Position numbers and translations under genes: made by a program. A stretch of DNA of 64,000 nt, from the NCBI GenBank assembly GCA_024362935.1, contig JANCRA010000028.1, positions 9,854,476-9,918,475 of the forward strand. The letters run 5' to 3'. The notes below the pieces were generated by a model. It was not told the DNA's origin. It was given only the letters and a program-made list of their open reading frames with translations, and did no database searches. The DNA is from Setophaga petechia (taxonomy: Eukaryota > Chordata > Aves > Passeriformes > Parulidae). This document shows, piece after piece, positions 48,198 through 60,644 of this stretch. How positions within the stretch are numbered: the first letter of the stretch is position 1; each line of letters begins with the position of its first letter.

Positions 48198-51100
48198 GTA
48201 CCGGCGGCTTTCGGCCCCGCGGGGCCTCCCCAGGATCTTCCGGGCCTTTCCTCCTTCTCCCTTCCGGCCCCAGTGAGGCCTCCGGGAAATGGGCACAGTG
48301 AATAATAATAATAAAAAATAGAGGATTCTGGTAAAACATCAGCTGACACTGATGGATGTAAATGGGATGCAGGAAAGCGAAGGGATTCTGTTAGACTCAT
48401 CCTTCCTCTTTCTTCAGCTTCCCTCTTCCTTTTCCTGTGTGATTTAAACAAAATAAGCCTGTTTGAAGTTAGAAAATTGTCTTTTTCAAGGAGTATGTAG
48501 TGATTCCTCCCTGGGAGGGTGGGCAGGCCCTGGCACAGGGTGCCCAGAGCAGCTGTGGCTGCCCCTGGATCCCTGGAAATGCCCAAGGCCAGGCTGGATG
48601 AAGCGTTGAGCACCCTGAGATAGTGCAATGTGTCTCTGTCCATGGCAGGGTGGAACTGGGGTGTCTTTACAGCCCCTTCCAACCCAAACCAGTCTGGGAT
48701 TTTGATTATCTATAGTTTTATTATCTGTGACAATAACAGTTTGAAAGTCACATCATTAATGCCAGGGCTCAGTGCATGTTGTCCTGGGAGGGTGAATATG
48801 GATCATTTTCTGTCATGCTATCAGTGCTTATCAAATAAAAGTGGTGTTTTGTGCTTTTGGTTTCTCTAGAAATTGGAATCTCCAGGGAAGAGGCGCTGGA
48901 AGCGCTGCAGGTGGTGAGGCAGGAATGTCACGGGGACACAGCAAGGACAGCTGTGGGATCAGGTGCCACCAGGAAATGCACAGCCCTGGAGCTTCTGGAA
49001 GAAGAGCAAACCCAGGGCTTCATCATCACCTTCTGTTCAGCACTGGACAACATCCTGGGAGGTGGAGTGCAGCTGACAAAAATCACCGAGATCTGTGGAG
49101 CACCAGGAGTTGGCAAGACACAGCTGTGGTATTTCAGTGTCCCATGCCTTGTGTGCAACCAGGAATCTCTTTTTGTTCAACTCACCTAGGAAATGAGTCC
49201 ATTTTTCTTGTTGTCTGACTCCAATCTCTGATTCTTCTCCAGCATTATAAATACAATGATGGTTATACTGCTCCCTGTCCCGTGTATTCCTCAGCAGGAA
49301 TATCACCCCAGGAGTGAGCAGGGACAGCTCTGGGATGCAGATATTGATCTCTGTTTCTGTTTCCTATGGCAGATCTCTGTTCCTATTTCCCAGGAGTGAG
49401 CTCTGGGATGCAGATATTGATTTCTATTTCTGTTTCCCATGGCAGCATGCAGCTGGCAGTGGATGTCCAGATCCCTGAGTGCCTTGGGGGCGTTGCTGGA
49501 GAAGCTGTGTTCATTGACACCGAGGGGAGTTTCATGGTGGACAGAGTGGTGGACATTGCAGCTGCCTGTGTGAAGCATTGCCACCTCATTGCTGAGGCTC
49601 AGCAAGAAGAGGGTACGTTGCCAAGTCATTTCTTTTCTGGAGGAGGCAAGGATGGAGTGAAACAAGTGGCTCGTGGGCTGCAGTGTTACTTTTGGAGTGT
49701 TTGCTGACAGCTTTTTATTGCCACCTCTGTGGATCAAACCCTGAACTACATCTGTGTCTGGAGCAGGCTGGGCTGGGCTACTTCAAAAAGAATTATTTTT
49801 CTGCATGGTGATTTTGTGAACATTTTGATCTTGGGGGTTTTAGGTGGCGTGTGGGGGTTTGATATTTGATCTTCCTCCTTTCCTCTTTTTCCTCCAATTT
49901 TTTAGCAATTTTTTAATGATCATATTTGCAGCACCTTTTTGGTCATATTTGCAGCACCTTTTTGGTCATTTTTGCACCTGTTGAGCAAAACGGAGTGTTT
50001 TGTTTCAAAACACAGGAACAGGTAGGGAAAGAACAGAGGAACAGCAGAATTTTATGAGGCAATGTTGCTGCAGAAGGCCCTGAGAGTAAAACCATAGCTG
50101 GAATTCAGCTCCTCCATAAAGTCAATATAACTAGGCTGCTTTTAATAAATTTTATTCTCTAAGTCATCAGTCTCCTGGGGATAAGGACACAACTTTTGTG
50201 TTACTCACGGAGAATTTATGCATCAAACTTCTGTTTGAACTGAGGTAAAGAGACACTGTATTAAATGAGGTACTGCCTGTATATTAAACAAGGGATGATT
50301 AATAGTCCCTGATGTCCTCTGGTGGCGTTCTGGCTTGAAAATGATTTACTGGAGAAGTTCTTGCTTCAGAAATAAATTTTTCATTGTTGGAGGCCTCCCT
50401 TGGAGGCTCCAGCGTGTCTGTGTGCAAATGCTGGGAAAGCATCTGCTCCCCACCTTCCTGACTTTCAAACCAGATGGAAAATATGTTTCCACACTCCTTA
50501 CCTTGCCTGTTCTGTTTCTGGGGGCTTTGCTGTTGCTATGTGTGGAGGGCAGGCTTTGGTGGGATGATGAAAGTAACAATATGCTCGTACAGACTCCTGA
50601 CTCATTTACTCGTCTGTTTGTTTTGTTCTCAGATCATGGGAAAGCTTTGGAGACTTTCTCTGTGGAAAATATCCTCTCTCACATCTATTACTTCCGTTGT
50701 CGTGACTACACAGAGCTGCTGGCCCAGGTCTACCTCCTGCCAGAATTCCTGGCAGAGCATTCCAAGGTGAGGCTCCCTGCAGGCTTGTCAGGAGGTGTCA
50801 CTCATCTTCACACTGAAGAGTTTTTGTCTGCTGTAGTAACAGGAGTAAACACCTTGGTACCTCGTCAGCTTGGCAGTGAAATATTGGCTGGTAGCAGAGT
50901 ACAAATGTAAAGCCTTCTGCTTGTTTGCCTTTTCGTTCCCATCCCAATTTCTCTCAAGAGTAATTTGCTTTTGCCATCCTCCTGAATTTCCACTCTGAGT
51001 TGAGGACACTGGGTCTGTGCTGCCACATGTTCCATTTCTGGGAGCACTGAGCTGTGAATCAGCACAGAACTGCTCTGCACAGGAGCCTCCCAGCCCGGGG

Positions 51101-54100
51101 GTGTGTGCTGACCGTCAGGGTGGCATCAGAAATCCCTGGTGCCACTTTTTTTTGCCCTAAAAGAGCTCTGAGGACCAGAAATATCCTGCAGCATCCAAGT
51201 GACACTCCTTTTCAGTGCATCTTCTGTTGCTACAAGCAACCAGAGCCTGCAGCTTGACTCTTGGGTGGACTGCAGCCAGAAAGTTTCTTAGTACCTAATG
51301 TCTTAGAGAAATGCTATTGTAAGGCAGATTTTCACCACCTCCCCTCCAGATTTCTGGGTTCTGCACTGCAGATCACTCCCTGTCAGGATCTGGGAAATAT
51401 GACTGTGCCTTGTTCCATCAGAGCACAAATCAGTGTTGGATTAGAATGTCTTTTGCACATATTCCAAAATTTTTCATTGATGGGAGCTGTGGTGTTCTGG
51501 GAATCACAGATGGGAGCCTGACTTGTGCTTGGTGTAGTCTGGTATTCCCCTTTCCCTGCCAGGTACTAACGGTGCCCTGTTGTGTTTGCTCTTGTGGAAA
51601 GTACATGGCTTCATTAGCACAGTTCCACTGGGCTGCAGCTCCCTGGAACCATCTGTGCTGATTATCTGGGCTTGGCCTGCAGCCTGAAGTGCTGAAGGTT
51701 GCAGGAGAACCACAAGACCTTCTGCTGATTCCTTGGACGGGCTAGAAGTGACTTGGCAGATTGCTCATTCCAGTCCAGCTCTCATTAAAATTAGTCTGAT
51801 CCCTCTGGAGCCCAGTCTGGGACCACAGGAAGCCTCCAGATTTCAGGGTTTTTAGGAGAGAGAAAAAGTTGTAGAGGTTTAGAGATAAGAAAAATGTAGA
51901 GTTAGAGGTCCAAATGTGCCATTTGGAAATATGAATTAGGAGAGATCTTGTTAATAATATGAGAAAGACTGTTAGAAAATAAAAACCTAATTCTTTAAGG
52001 TCTGCTAGAGCCAAGCTGGCATGGACAAGACAGGTGTTACCAAGCTCTCTTTACACTTTTAATACTTTAGGTTTTCCTGTCTGCTCTCTGGGAGAAATTT
52101 AACTAAATTGTATCCTACCTGAACAGAATTGTGATAGCCAAGTTATATAACCATCTATACATTCCTGTCTAGCATGAGTCATGTTTATGCTGTTAAACTT
52201 ATTGTTCTTAAAGAAATGATACATGAGGAGAATGTACAGACTCATGGAAAAGAATTTGTAGGATAAAGGGAAGATGAGAACACAATTAATGTCTTCTTTT
52301 AATCCCAATTATTTCATCTTCTTTTGCAAATTAAGGGGTTTTTTTCAGTTGGAGGCCCAGGACTATTTCACAGTGATGTCTATGCAGGCTTGTATGTTCC
52401 AGTCATAAAGAGGCTTCCCAGTAATGAGTTAAATCAGTAATGCAGAAAATCAGGATTTTTGTGTTGTTTCCACTTTGTTATCTTGTGCAGTAATACAGGA
52501 ACTTGTAGACACCAAGGATTTGAGTGACATGTGAATAAGCAGGCACTGTTAGACCATCCATCTCCCTCCTGTATTTCATACTTGGATCATCAAAACAGCC
52601 CCAACAAATGAAGTTAGAATAAATCAAAATCCCAGACTAATGTTTGTACAGTGTCTTGAGGGTGATGAGCCAGCAGCTGCAGCGTGCTCTGACTTCAGCT
52701 AATGATTGCTACAAAAGAAATAATTCAGCAAAGCAAACATCTTGAGGCAAGATAGATCCTCAGCTCCAGTGCAGTGTGCCTGGAATATCTTCAGGCATCT
52801 GTTAAACTGTGTGTTTCCAAGACAGATCACTGATAACAGCTGAGTTATCTCAGCAGTGCCTCCAGAGAGCCTGAATTCTGATTCTGATTTGGATTTAAAT
52901 TTTAAGGAAGAAGGTGAATTAATTGCTGTTTGTGGAGAGCTGACTGAAGAACAGTTCTGCTGTTTAATGATTATTTTCTCCATCTTCTCCTCTGCAAGGC
53001 TTCAAGCCCAGCTTTGCCAGTCGTGTTCACCTAAGGACGAAACAAAACATTCCAGTGCACTTAAAAACATCTCTTGCTGTTTGTTGTCATTTCTTATAGG
53101 ATGGTAATGACAGCTTTTGATCTTTTCTGCTGCCTTCAGGTCCGGCTGGTGGTGATTGATGGAATTGCCTTTCCCTTCCGCCACGACTTTGAGGACCTGG
53201 CCCTGCGCACGCGGCTGCTGAACGGGCTGGCCCAGCAACTCATCATCACAGCCAACGAGCACAGGGCAGCTGTGAGTCCAGGGCAGCCCTCCAGCCCACA
53301 AGATGATAGTAGTTTTTATAAAGAGTTAAGGAAATGTGTCTCTAAATAGCAAAATAAAACTGCAGTAATGCCCTCTGCAGTAACGCCCTCTGCGTTCGCT
53401 CTTACCGGTTTAGTTGGTGAATATAGAGGGATCACAAAGGCAAAACACCTAAAAGGTGGGAAATTCCTAGACTTGCCAAAATAAGTGAAATTTGCATCAA
53501 TAGCCTCTTTAATTAAGTGGCAGCATGGCATTTTTAATACTGTTTGCCATCATCTCCAGTGATTTGGTTGGACAAGGAATGCTCCTCTGGTGACTTTACC
53601 TACAAAAATACCTGGCAGCATTCAGCAGTTCCAACACAACTTTCCACTCTCTGTTTAAAAATAAACATTAGCATTCCTAGGGAGGAAAACCACTTTATCT
53701 GCTGGATTGGCCTTCTCTCCTGGCATCCATGGAAACCCAGAGCCTCATTCCTGGGCATTGTTTTACGTCACAGACGGTCTGGAGGCAGCAGAGCCACAGC
53801 CAGCAGATGGCACTGGGAGGCTGCAGCTGTTCCAGAAGTTGTTTTGGAAGTCTCTGACAGCTCAGAAAAGCATTGTTCAGGAACTGGAGCTTCCCCAGCC
53901 CTCAAAATGGTGCTTGTGTCTCCAACGGTGTCCAGGTGACTTGTGACCTTGTCACCCACAGCTCTCTGGTGCAGTTGGCTTTTGTTCCGAGCTGCTAAAA
54001 ATAAAACTCCTCTTGTGCTTCCTCTGGGAGCTGTGGGAGGGGAAGAGCCCAGCATTCCCAAAGTGTCCTGACTTGAGCTGTGGAGCTCCTTCCTGCTGCT

Positions 54101-57100
54101 CAGGGCACCAGGGAGATGATGTGCCAAGGTCTGCACAGCCTCAGGTTTCCTGAGGGTTTCCCCCACAGTTTGGTACCTGGTGACCTTGAACAGCAGCTGC
54201 TGTCATTGGACAATGCTTTCCTTTGGGCAAGGATAAAATGTATAAATCATTTCTTCTGAACCAGGCAGCACTTTAGTACAAATATAATAAATAAATACAC
54301 TCTTGCTAAAGGAGTCAGAGCTTCAGGAATGGTTCTGCTTGGATTTGCCCTCTTGCTGGTGGTGTCTGAGTTAGTTCCATGAGCTGTGAGCAGGCTAAAT
54401 CCAGCCTGCATGCCAGGGATTGCTTGTCAGGCAGCTCTGGATGCTCTAATATGGAAGGAAGTCAGATCCTAAAGCTGGACTTGGAGTCAGGATGCCCAGC
54501 CCTTCTCCAGCAGGGAGATGAGGAGCCTATTTGGGGCTGTTACCATGCACTTGTGATGAGTTACTTCTCTAAAATGTGCAATATCCATGCTGGGCTCTCA
54601 GCTGTGTGAATGTTTCAGGCTGTGCTCAGTGGAACTCTTTGCTCTCACACACTTTCCTGAACTACTCCAGCAAGGATCCTCTGAGCATGTCAAACAATGG
54701 AACTCTCTAGGGTCTTAGATGGGTACAATTCTTCATTTTTAATGAACTTTGTCATTAATATTCCTGGCTCTTTTCTGTCTCAGCCACCCCCACTTCTGCC
54801 AGGGATCTAACCTAGACTGTCTGTGAGCCTCCCACCCGTGATTGGGGCTGCGAAAACACTCCCCCGCTCTGTCTGTTCACTTCCATTCTGCTTTGTCTTG
54901 TACCCACTTGTGCAATTTTAGACTACAAGGCACAGGAATTCAGTTAATCACCAGGATAATGCACACTGGGAGCAGCACCACCGAGTTCATTTACCCCAGG
55001 GACTGAGAGCTGGCACCTCGTGGAGGGCCAGTGCGAGTCAGCTGCAGCTAAACATAGATCCAAACAACATTTAGGACAATGCTGTGGGATAAATAAGTTG
55101 TGTGGAGCTTGTGTCCCTTGGGAGGGGAGAAATTGAGATTTCTTTAAAGTCTTGAATGAAAGAAATCTCCCATTCAAACCAAAAATACATTTTGCAGGGT
55201 ACTCTTAATTTGTTTTGAAAAGATGAGGCACCCTCACAGTTTCTCCTCATTACAGTTGCCAAGAGTTTTGCCTGAGTAATGCTTCATCAGTAAAAGCTTT
55301 TTTTGAAAATTCCCTCTCTTCCCTCCCACCAGTAAGCTGATTTCCAGGAGATTTTAATTTTTTTTTTTTTTGCTTCTGTTTCCTCTTTCAGGTAGTTCTG
55401 ACAAACCAAATGACAACAAGGATTGGACCAAACCAGTCCACATTGGTACCTGCTTTAGGTAAGTGTTGAGCTTTGAGCTGAAAATTGATGTATGAGTTCC
55501 TTTCCTTTGGCTTTATGTACAAAGAGAAATCATCCAAAAATGTACCTGGGAGCTGTAAAGCTCTAGCAGGGATGTGGTGAGGAGAGGGTTAAATCACTCA
55601 AAAAAGAACCCAGCTTAATGGTTGCATACCCCAAACTAAGCTGCAATTTCCTAAATTCCCTGAGAACCATTCAGTGCCTCTCCCAAACAGTTTAAATTGT
55701 TTATTTTCCCATTACCCTTGAACATGTCCCATTAATTATTTGCAAAGGCATTTCGTATTTGCTGTATCACTGGAATTCTCTGCAGTTATGATGTAGAGGG
55801 AAGTTCTGTGGGGGATCCTCAGGCACAGCCTGCCCTGAGCCAGGTTAAAGATTTTTTTTTGCAGGCTGCTCAATTTTGCCCTGTAATGAGCAGATACCTC
55901 ATCCATGCCTTTCTGCTGCAGTCACAGGGGAAAATAAAACAGTTCTGATGTGGAGATTTCTACAAATTAAGGAAAGGTTCAGCATTTAAATCTTATTTCA
56001 GGCTGTAGCATTGCATTATTTTATGATTCACTTAAAGGGCACAAATTCTTCATTTTCTGTGAGCCAAGTAATGATTCCCTTGCTCTGGAGAGGAGAGGGA
56101 AGGGGACAGTACAAAGGCAAAGATGTTCCCAGAGTCTGTACAGGCACCAAACCATTTGGCAGAGACAGAGGGTAAAATGAACAAACACAGCCCATCTCCT
56201 GCAGGAATGTGCAGAATGTGGAATTTGGAGCTGTGCAGGCAGACCCAGCTCCCAGGATCTGACCCTTTTTTGTCAGTTTTGCCTCTTGCTCTCTGATGGA
56301 TTATTTTTGGCAGCCTTTCTGGCTACAAACTCAATTAAAGCTAATAGAGTCTGTCTTTTTTCACTGGCCAGCATTGTTTGGGAGCTGTTGTGTTTATTGA
56401 GTCATGGGGACAGTAAAGAATGTGAAGACATTCAGGGGAGTTTATAATTCCCAGATATCCTGCCTTGCCTTGTGCATATTTTCTTTCACAAACAATTAAT
56501 TTGACATGACCTCCTGTGGAGCTGCCTGTGCCTCTCCCCAGCGTGTGTGACCACAGCATTGTTAAACTCAGCAGTGTGAACTCTTCCAAAAATTCAACTT
56601 GGTACCAGTTGGGAAAATATTTAACCAAGTGGTTTTGATGCCCTGCTCTGAAGAGATGGTGTTTCAAAAGTCTCATCATATTTGCTAAAGAATCTCCCAC
56701 TCCTCCATGGTTTGGTGTAGCCAGAGGAACTCTTGAGGGAGGGGTCAGCAGCAAACCCCCAAGTAAAATCACTAAATTGGGTTTTTCCTCGCATTGATTG
56801 CTGAACCTGAGAAACAGCTTTTTCATGAAAGCATTAATCTCTAAACTCTTATTCAGCTCCTGAGCAGAAGGGAAGATCTTAATTATGAGAAAAAAAAAAA
56901 AAAAGAAAGAAAAAAGCACAGATGCTGCAGGTATTAAGTCAGGAGCTTTATGAAGGGGACAGCTTTCTTTCCCACTAGTGATAGCTAAGCTGGGTGTTCC
57001 TAGACATTTCTACTAAATATATTTAGAAAGGAGGTCAAATATTAATCTACAGGCAGTTCAACTCAGAAATATCTCATTTTACAGTAGCATTTTTCACTCA

Positions 57101-60100
57101 TATTCAATGCAGCTGGAAATCTGCTGGTGTGGAATTTGTAGCCATTGTAAAATGTGTTTTGATCTCTGCCTCAGAGCCATCTCTGAGAGCCAAAATCTTT
57201 AATCTCAGCTCAGATGTAGTGGAGCAAGGTCTGGCAGGATGCCTAAAGGGTCTAGGTCTTCATTACAGTGGGATCATTTTTTTTTCCTTATCTGTGCTCT
57301 AATAAATATCAGAGCACAGAGGGCACGAGGGGCTGAGGGTGTGGGGGAGACCAGGGAGGGGAGGACAGCAAAGAGCAGGTGGGCAGGGGAGACTTGGCTG
57401 GTTTAAAATGCAATCCATCTCTGGAGTGCTGACAGGGACAAGCAGAGGAAAAAACACCCAATAAAATGTCTGTACATTGACTTGTGGTCAGATGTGAGCT
57501 GAAATATTGGGACTGAGCCCCTGGAGCAGGATAAAAATCTAAATTTCCTTCTCTCTTTCCACCACACCTCCCTGCTTGCTTTTGGTTATTTTGCATTTTG
57601 CTGTCAGAAGCAGAAAACTGCTTCAGGGGCCCTTAATGCTTTAATAATGGTTGACTTTCTCCCAAAGCTGCCATCCCAAAGGGACTGATGTTTGCTCATA
57701 ATTATGCCTGAGAGACAGAATATCACAGTTCTGAAGTAGGATTTAGACCTCCTCACCAGACTTCTTCAGTAGTAATTAGACAAATCTCTTCTTCAAGCTG
57801 CCTCTGTTTTCAAGACTTTTCTAGTACCTGTCCTTTATTAAGCATCCATGAAATTTTCCTACAAATATGGAAGCATTGCATGAAGATTTCTGTAAAACAC
57901 ACAGCCTACAGAAGTTATTCCTTTTTTTAGGTCTGTTTGTTATGAAATCCTTGCAAGTATGAAAAAGATGTGATGCATCACTGCAAGAAAGGCAGATTTT
58001 GTTTTAATCATGGGGTGGTTTTTGAAGATTAATTTCATTTCAGCATGCTGATGGTGGTGTTGTAAGAGGAAATGATCTCTGTCATTTTGTGTTCCTCAGG
58101 AGAAAGCTGGGGACACGCTGCCACCGTCCGTTTGATCTTCCACTGGGACAACACTCAGAGGTGAGGGAAGTGTGAGGAAAATCCACATAAACACAAGAAT
58201 GGCACTGGAGAATCTTTCAAACTGGCCATGGGGGCCAAGCAGGGGTTTGAATTTGGCTCCTGGCCTTGCTGTGCCACATCCCAGGCTCCTGAGGCTCAGG
58301 AATTGTCTCAGTGAGGGCTGAACTGTCAGGCTCCTCCTCCCCACCATGGTGGGTTCTTCCTGACAAGATTCCATGGTTTATAAAAGTGTAACATCCTCAT
58401 GGCTCAGACACAAGGATTTCTTTTACTATCTGCATTTTGCAAGATGGGGTTGGGTTTGTAATTTTTTTAACAAAACTCTTCTCATTTTAATGTGAATTTT
58501 TGCCATAGGCTCAGTGCAAATACTGAGCTGCTGGGTTACAAGGTGATTTCTATACCCCACTCTGAAGAGGTGCAATTTCAACAGTCTCATTATAAAGAAC
58601 CTCTCACTCCTCCATGGTTGGTTGTAGCCACTATAATTTCTTTGAATATAATTTTTTTTGCTTCAGTGTTTTCATCTCCAGTCAGTCCAAAGCCAGAGAT
58701 GCCAAAGAAGGTTTTAAAGCCACCTGGCTGTGACCTCAGGACAGGCTGCTGACCCTGAGCTTCAGGGGTTGAACCTTCCAAAAAACTGAAATTCTGTTTG
58801 TTGCAATGAGACCTCCTCATTTCCTGCTTCTTTTTTCCCCTCTTTATATTGCAAGGTCATTTCTCTTTCCTGGTCAGTTAAATTTGTCCTCTATGTAATA
58901 TCACCATGCAGCAGCTTGAGATTAAGGAGCTGTGCTGCAATTCTCTAATCTTGTGCAAACAGTGAGCAAAAATGGTGCTAGAATGTTGTTTTGCAGTGTT
59001 TTGCTTGTTGAATTTGAAAGAAAAATGCAGTGACACTTTCTTGGGGAGTTTTGTTTTTAAATTCTAAGTTTGAAGGCAATGCAGGATGATTACAGCAGGC
59101 TGTTTAATTTGGAATTAAATTAACATCACTGATTAGTTAACAGTCTTTTTAGGACAAGTTGCATCAACATAATGATTACAGAGTGAACAAAAGTTAATTT
59201 TATATATGAAAAGAACTTTTTTTCCTTCTGCATCAGAGCTAGGAAGGCTGCAGATAGAAGTTCCAGAAAACAAGCCAAGGAGAGACAAACCTGGCTTATT
59301 TACTGCTGTAAATCCACAGCTAACATGGAGTGGGGCCTGCAGAAACAGCAATTCTGGATACAACTGTAAAAGCAGAAATAGCTCAATGCTGTCTTATTTT
59401 TGCACAGGCTGATGCTCCATTGTGATTTTGTTGGTTTTACATCATGTTATTGAGGCACAAAGATCATTTAAGGATCCGTTGCCTTTTTAAAAATATTTTT
59501 TAAATGTGCTTTGGCCACTTTGATACCTGTCTCCTCCTTTCTCTCTACTCCTGCAAATGTCAGAGCTTAATTCTAAGAGTTCTCTTTGCTGGGAGGAAAG
59601 ATCCTGTTGAGTCAGAGGCTCCAGCTGAGCTCTTGTGAAAGCCTGGCTTCTGCAGCTCCAGATTTGGGCAATTTTGTCAAGTATAACCCAGCATTTGAGT
59701 GTTCTGAGGAATTCCCTGTGTAGCTAACATGAAGTGGCAGCGTTCCTCAGGCTGTAATTACGTGCTCTCTAATAGAATGGCACCTCAGGGAGGAAAAAAC
59801 CCCCCGAAAATAATTAACAGGATTTTTGGCAGGGTGTCTTGCTACAGAGAGCAGAACACTTTCTGGATTGGCTTATGTAAGTGTGAGTTTTGGGGAGGTG
59901 GGCACGGTGCAGCCCTGACAAGGGTTGAAAACCCCTTTCCTTTTGAGCTGCTGTGCAATTTTCTCTCTAGATTATGCAAGCATTTGCTGTAGAACACAAA
60001 TCAAGGTGTATTGCTTAGAGTTTAAATGCAGCAAATCAGGGAAGTGTCAGAGGAGAAATAAAAGGGAAACTATTTTCTCAAGGTTGTGCTGTGTGTCAGT

Positions 60101-60644
60101 GGCAAGGGCAGGCTTAGAAATAGAACATCTCCAGCCTCTGGGTTATATTGACAGGCTTGGGAAATCTCTGGAAAAAGCCTCCCTAGAAGTACTGGAATTC
60201 TTGAAGGTCTCTGACATCCTTGAGAGGGCAAAGAACAAGTGATTAATGGAGTAGGGAAAAGGTGTGCTCAAAACCTTTTTTGTTTGCATTTTAAGAAAGT
60301 GACATTTGGAATTAATTCATGATGAATATTGTTCCAAAAATGTCATCAAATACTGTGATGAAACAAGGCTAATTAATCATTCACTCTTTTTAGTAGGTCT
60401 AGATTGTGTTTGAGCTGACAGGTCATGTAAGGATGGGAATCCACAGTTTGAATGACCTATATGAAAATACATCCCTAAGAATTCCACTGGTATTGTAGGA
60501 AAATTTGGGTCTGGTCACTGGGCTATTTGGAATTGTTATTATTGTATTAATTAATGATAATTACCTGGGGTTTGTTTTCCCAGGTTGGCCACGTTGTACA
60601 AGTCACCCAGCCAGAAGGAGTCCACCATAGCCTATGAGATCACA
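48080..60644 (+). CDS. RAD51C: RAD51C recombinase paralogue (eight exons visible, last exon beyond the window)
   Basis: RAD51 paralogue of the BCDX2 and CX3 complexes, acting in homologous recombination and crosslink repair. Exons: 48080-48197, 48870-49128, 49446-49612, 50633-50766, 53140-53271, 55392-55458, 58100-58160 and 60584-60644, all GT-AG, 999 nt or 333 codons in phase. Walker A GAPGVGKT is at residues 116-123 (Lys122) and the Walker B strand LVVID ends at Asp233. Alignment to human shows no indels up to exon 8 apart from a start nine residues later ([12 protein letters not shown] at the human MQRDLV). The final exon (about 34 residues with the basic nuclear signal in human) is not found up to 64000, so the gene is cut by the window edge. 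It is divergent from TEX14, as in mammals. Confidence 0.97.
48510..48705 (+). mobile_element. CR1 LINE 3'-end fragment in RAD51C intron 1
   Basis: Contains CACAGGGTGCCCAGAGCAGC, CCATGGCAGGGTGGAACTGG and CCCCTTCCAACCCAAACCAG in CR1 3' order. Confidence 0.8.
48870..49128 (+). CDS. RAD51C: RAD51C coding exon 2 (Walker A)
   Basis: Encodes [40 protein letters not shown] and [13 protein letters not shown]. Acceptor ctctag, donor TGTG|gtattt, phase 2 out. Confidence 0.97.
49309..49445 (+). repeat. Duplicated acceptor segment before RAD51C exon 3
   Basis: CAGGAGTGAGC ... CTCTGGGATGCAGATATTGA ... TATGGCAG occurs twice; the first copy ends in AG at 49372, the second is the true acceptor at 49445. Use of the first would read TGA at once. 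Confidence 0.85.
49446..49612 (+). CDS. RAD51C: RAD51C coding exon 3
   Basis: Encodes [20 protein letters not shown] and [20 protein letters not shown]. Donor GAGG|gtacgt, phase 2 in, 1 out. Confidence 0.97.
50633..50766 (+). CDS. RAD51C: RAD51C coding exon 4
   Basis: Encodes [20 protein letters not shown] and [20 protein letters not shown]. Donor AAG|gtgagg, phase 1 in, 0 out. Confidence 0.97.
50767..53139 (+). other. RAD51C intron 4
   Basis: 2.4 kb with no coding sequence I recognise. 51840-52330 is A-rich and has the look of an old interspersed element, but I cannot place it in a family. Confidence 0.4.
53140..53271 (+). CDS. RAD51C: RAD51C coding exon 5 (Walker B)
   Basis: Encodes [20 protein letters not shown] and [20 protein letters not shown]. 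Acceptor gccttcag, donor GCT|gtgagt, phase 0 at both ends. Confidence 0.97.
53272..55391 (+). other. RAD51C intron 5
   Basis: 2.1 kb. No gene seen; it ends in a poly-T tract and tttcag. Confidence 0.5.
55392..55458 (+). CDS. RAD51C: RAD51C coding exon 6
   Basis: Encodes [20 protein letters not shown] and AL(G). Acceptor ctttcag, donor TTAG|gtaagt, phase 0 in, 1 out. Confidence 0.96.
55459..58099 (+). other. RAD51C intron 6
   Basis: 2.6 kb. It contains one copy (about 56640-56735) of a segment also found in intron 7; otherwise nothing recognised. Confidence 0.5.
56640..56735. repeat. Segment shared between RAD51C introns 6 and 7, copy 1
   Basis: CTCTGAAGAG ... GTCTCATCATAT ... CACTCCTCCATGGTTTGGTG resembles 58555-58636 (CTCTGAAGAGG ... 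CACTCCTCCATGGTTGGTTG). Probably a dispersed repeat; family unknown. Confidence 0.6.
58100..58160 (+). CDS. RAD51C: RAD51C coding exon 7
   Basis: Encodes [19 protein letters not shown]. Acceptor ttcctcag, donor AGAG|gtgagg, phase 1 in, 2 out. Confidence 0.96.
58555..58636. repeat. Segment shared between RAD51C introns 6 and 7, copy 2
   Basis: Second copy of the segment described at 56640, same orientation, diverged. Confidence 0.6.
60584..60644 (+). CDS. RAD51C: RAD51C coding exon 8
   Basis: Encodes [20 protein letters not shown]; human has [20 protein letters not shown]. Acceptor tttcccag, donor ACA|gtgagt, phase 2 in, 0 out. Confidence 0.95.

Larger units (their letters stand above)
47640..48200. 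promoter_or_regulatory. CpG-rich divergent promoter of TEX14 and RAD51C
   Basis: CG-dense sequence with GGGCGG GC boxes (47900-47955) between the head-to-head genes. No TATA box. The two start codons are about 610 bp apart. Confidence 0.75.
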
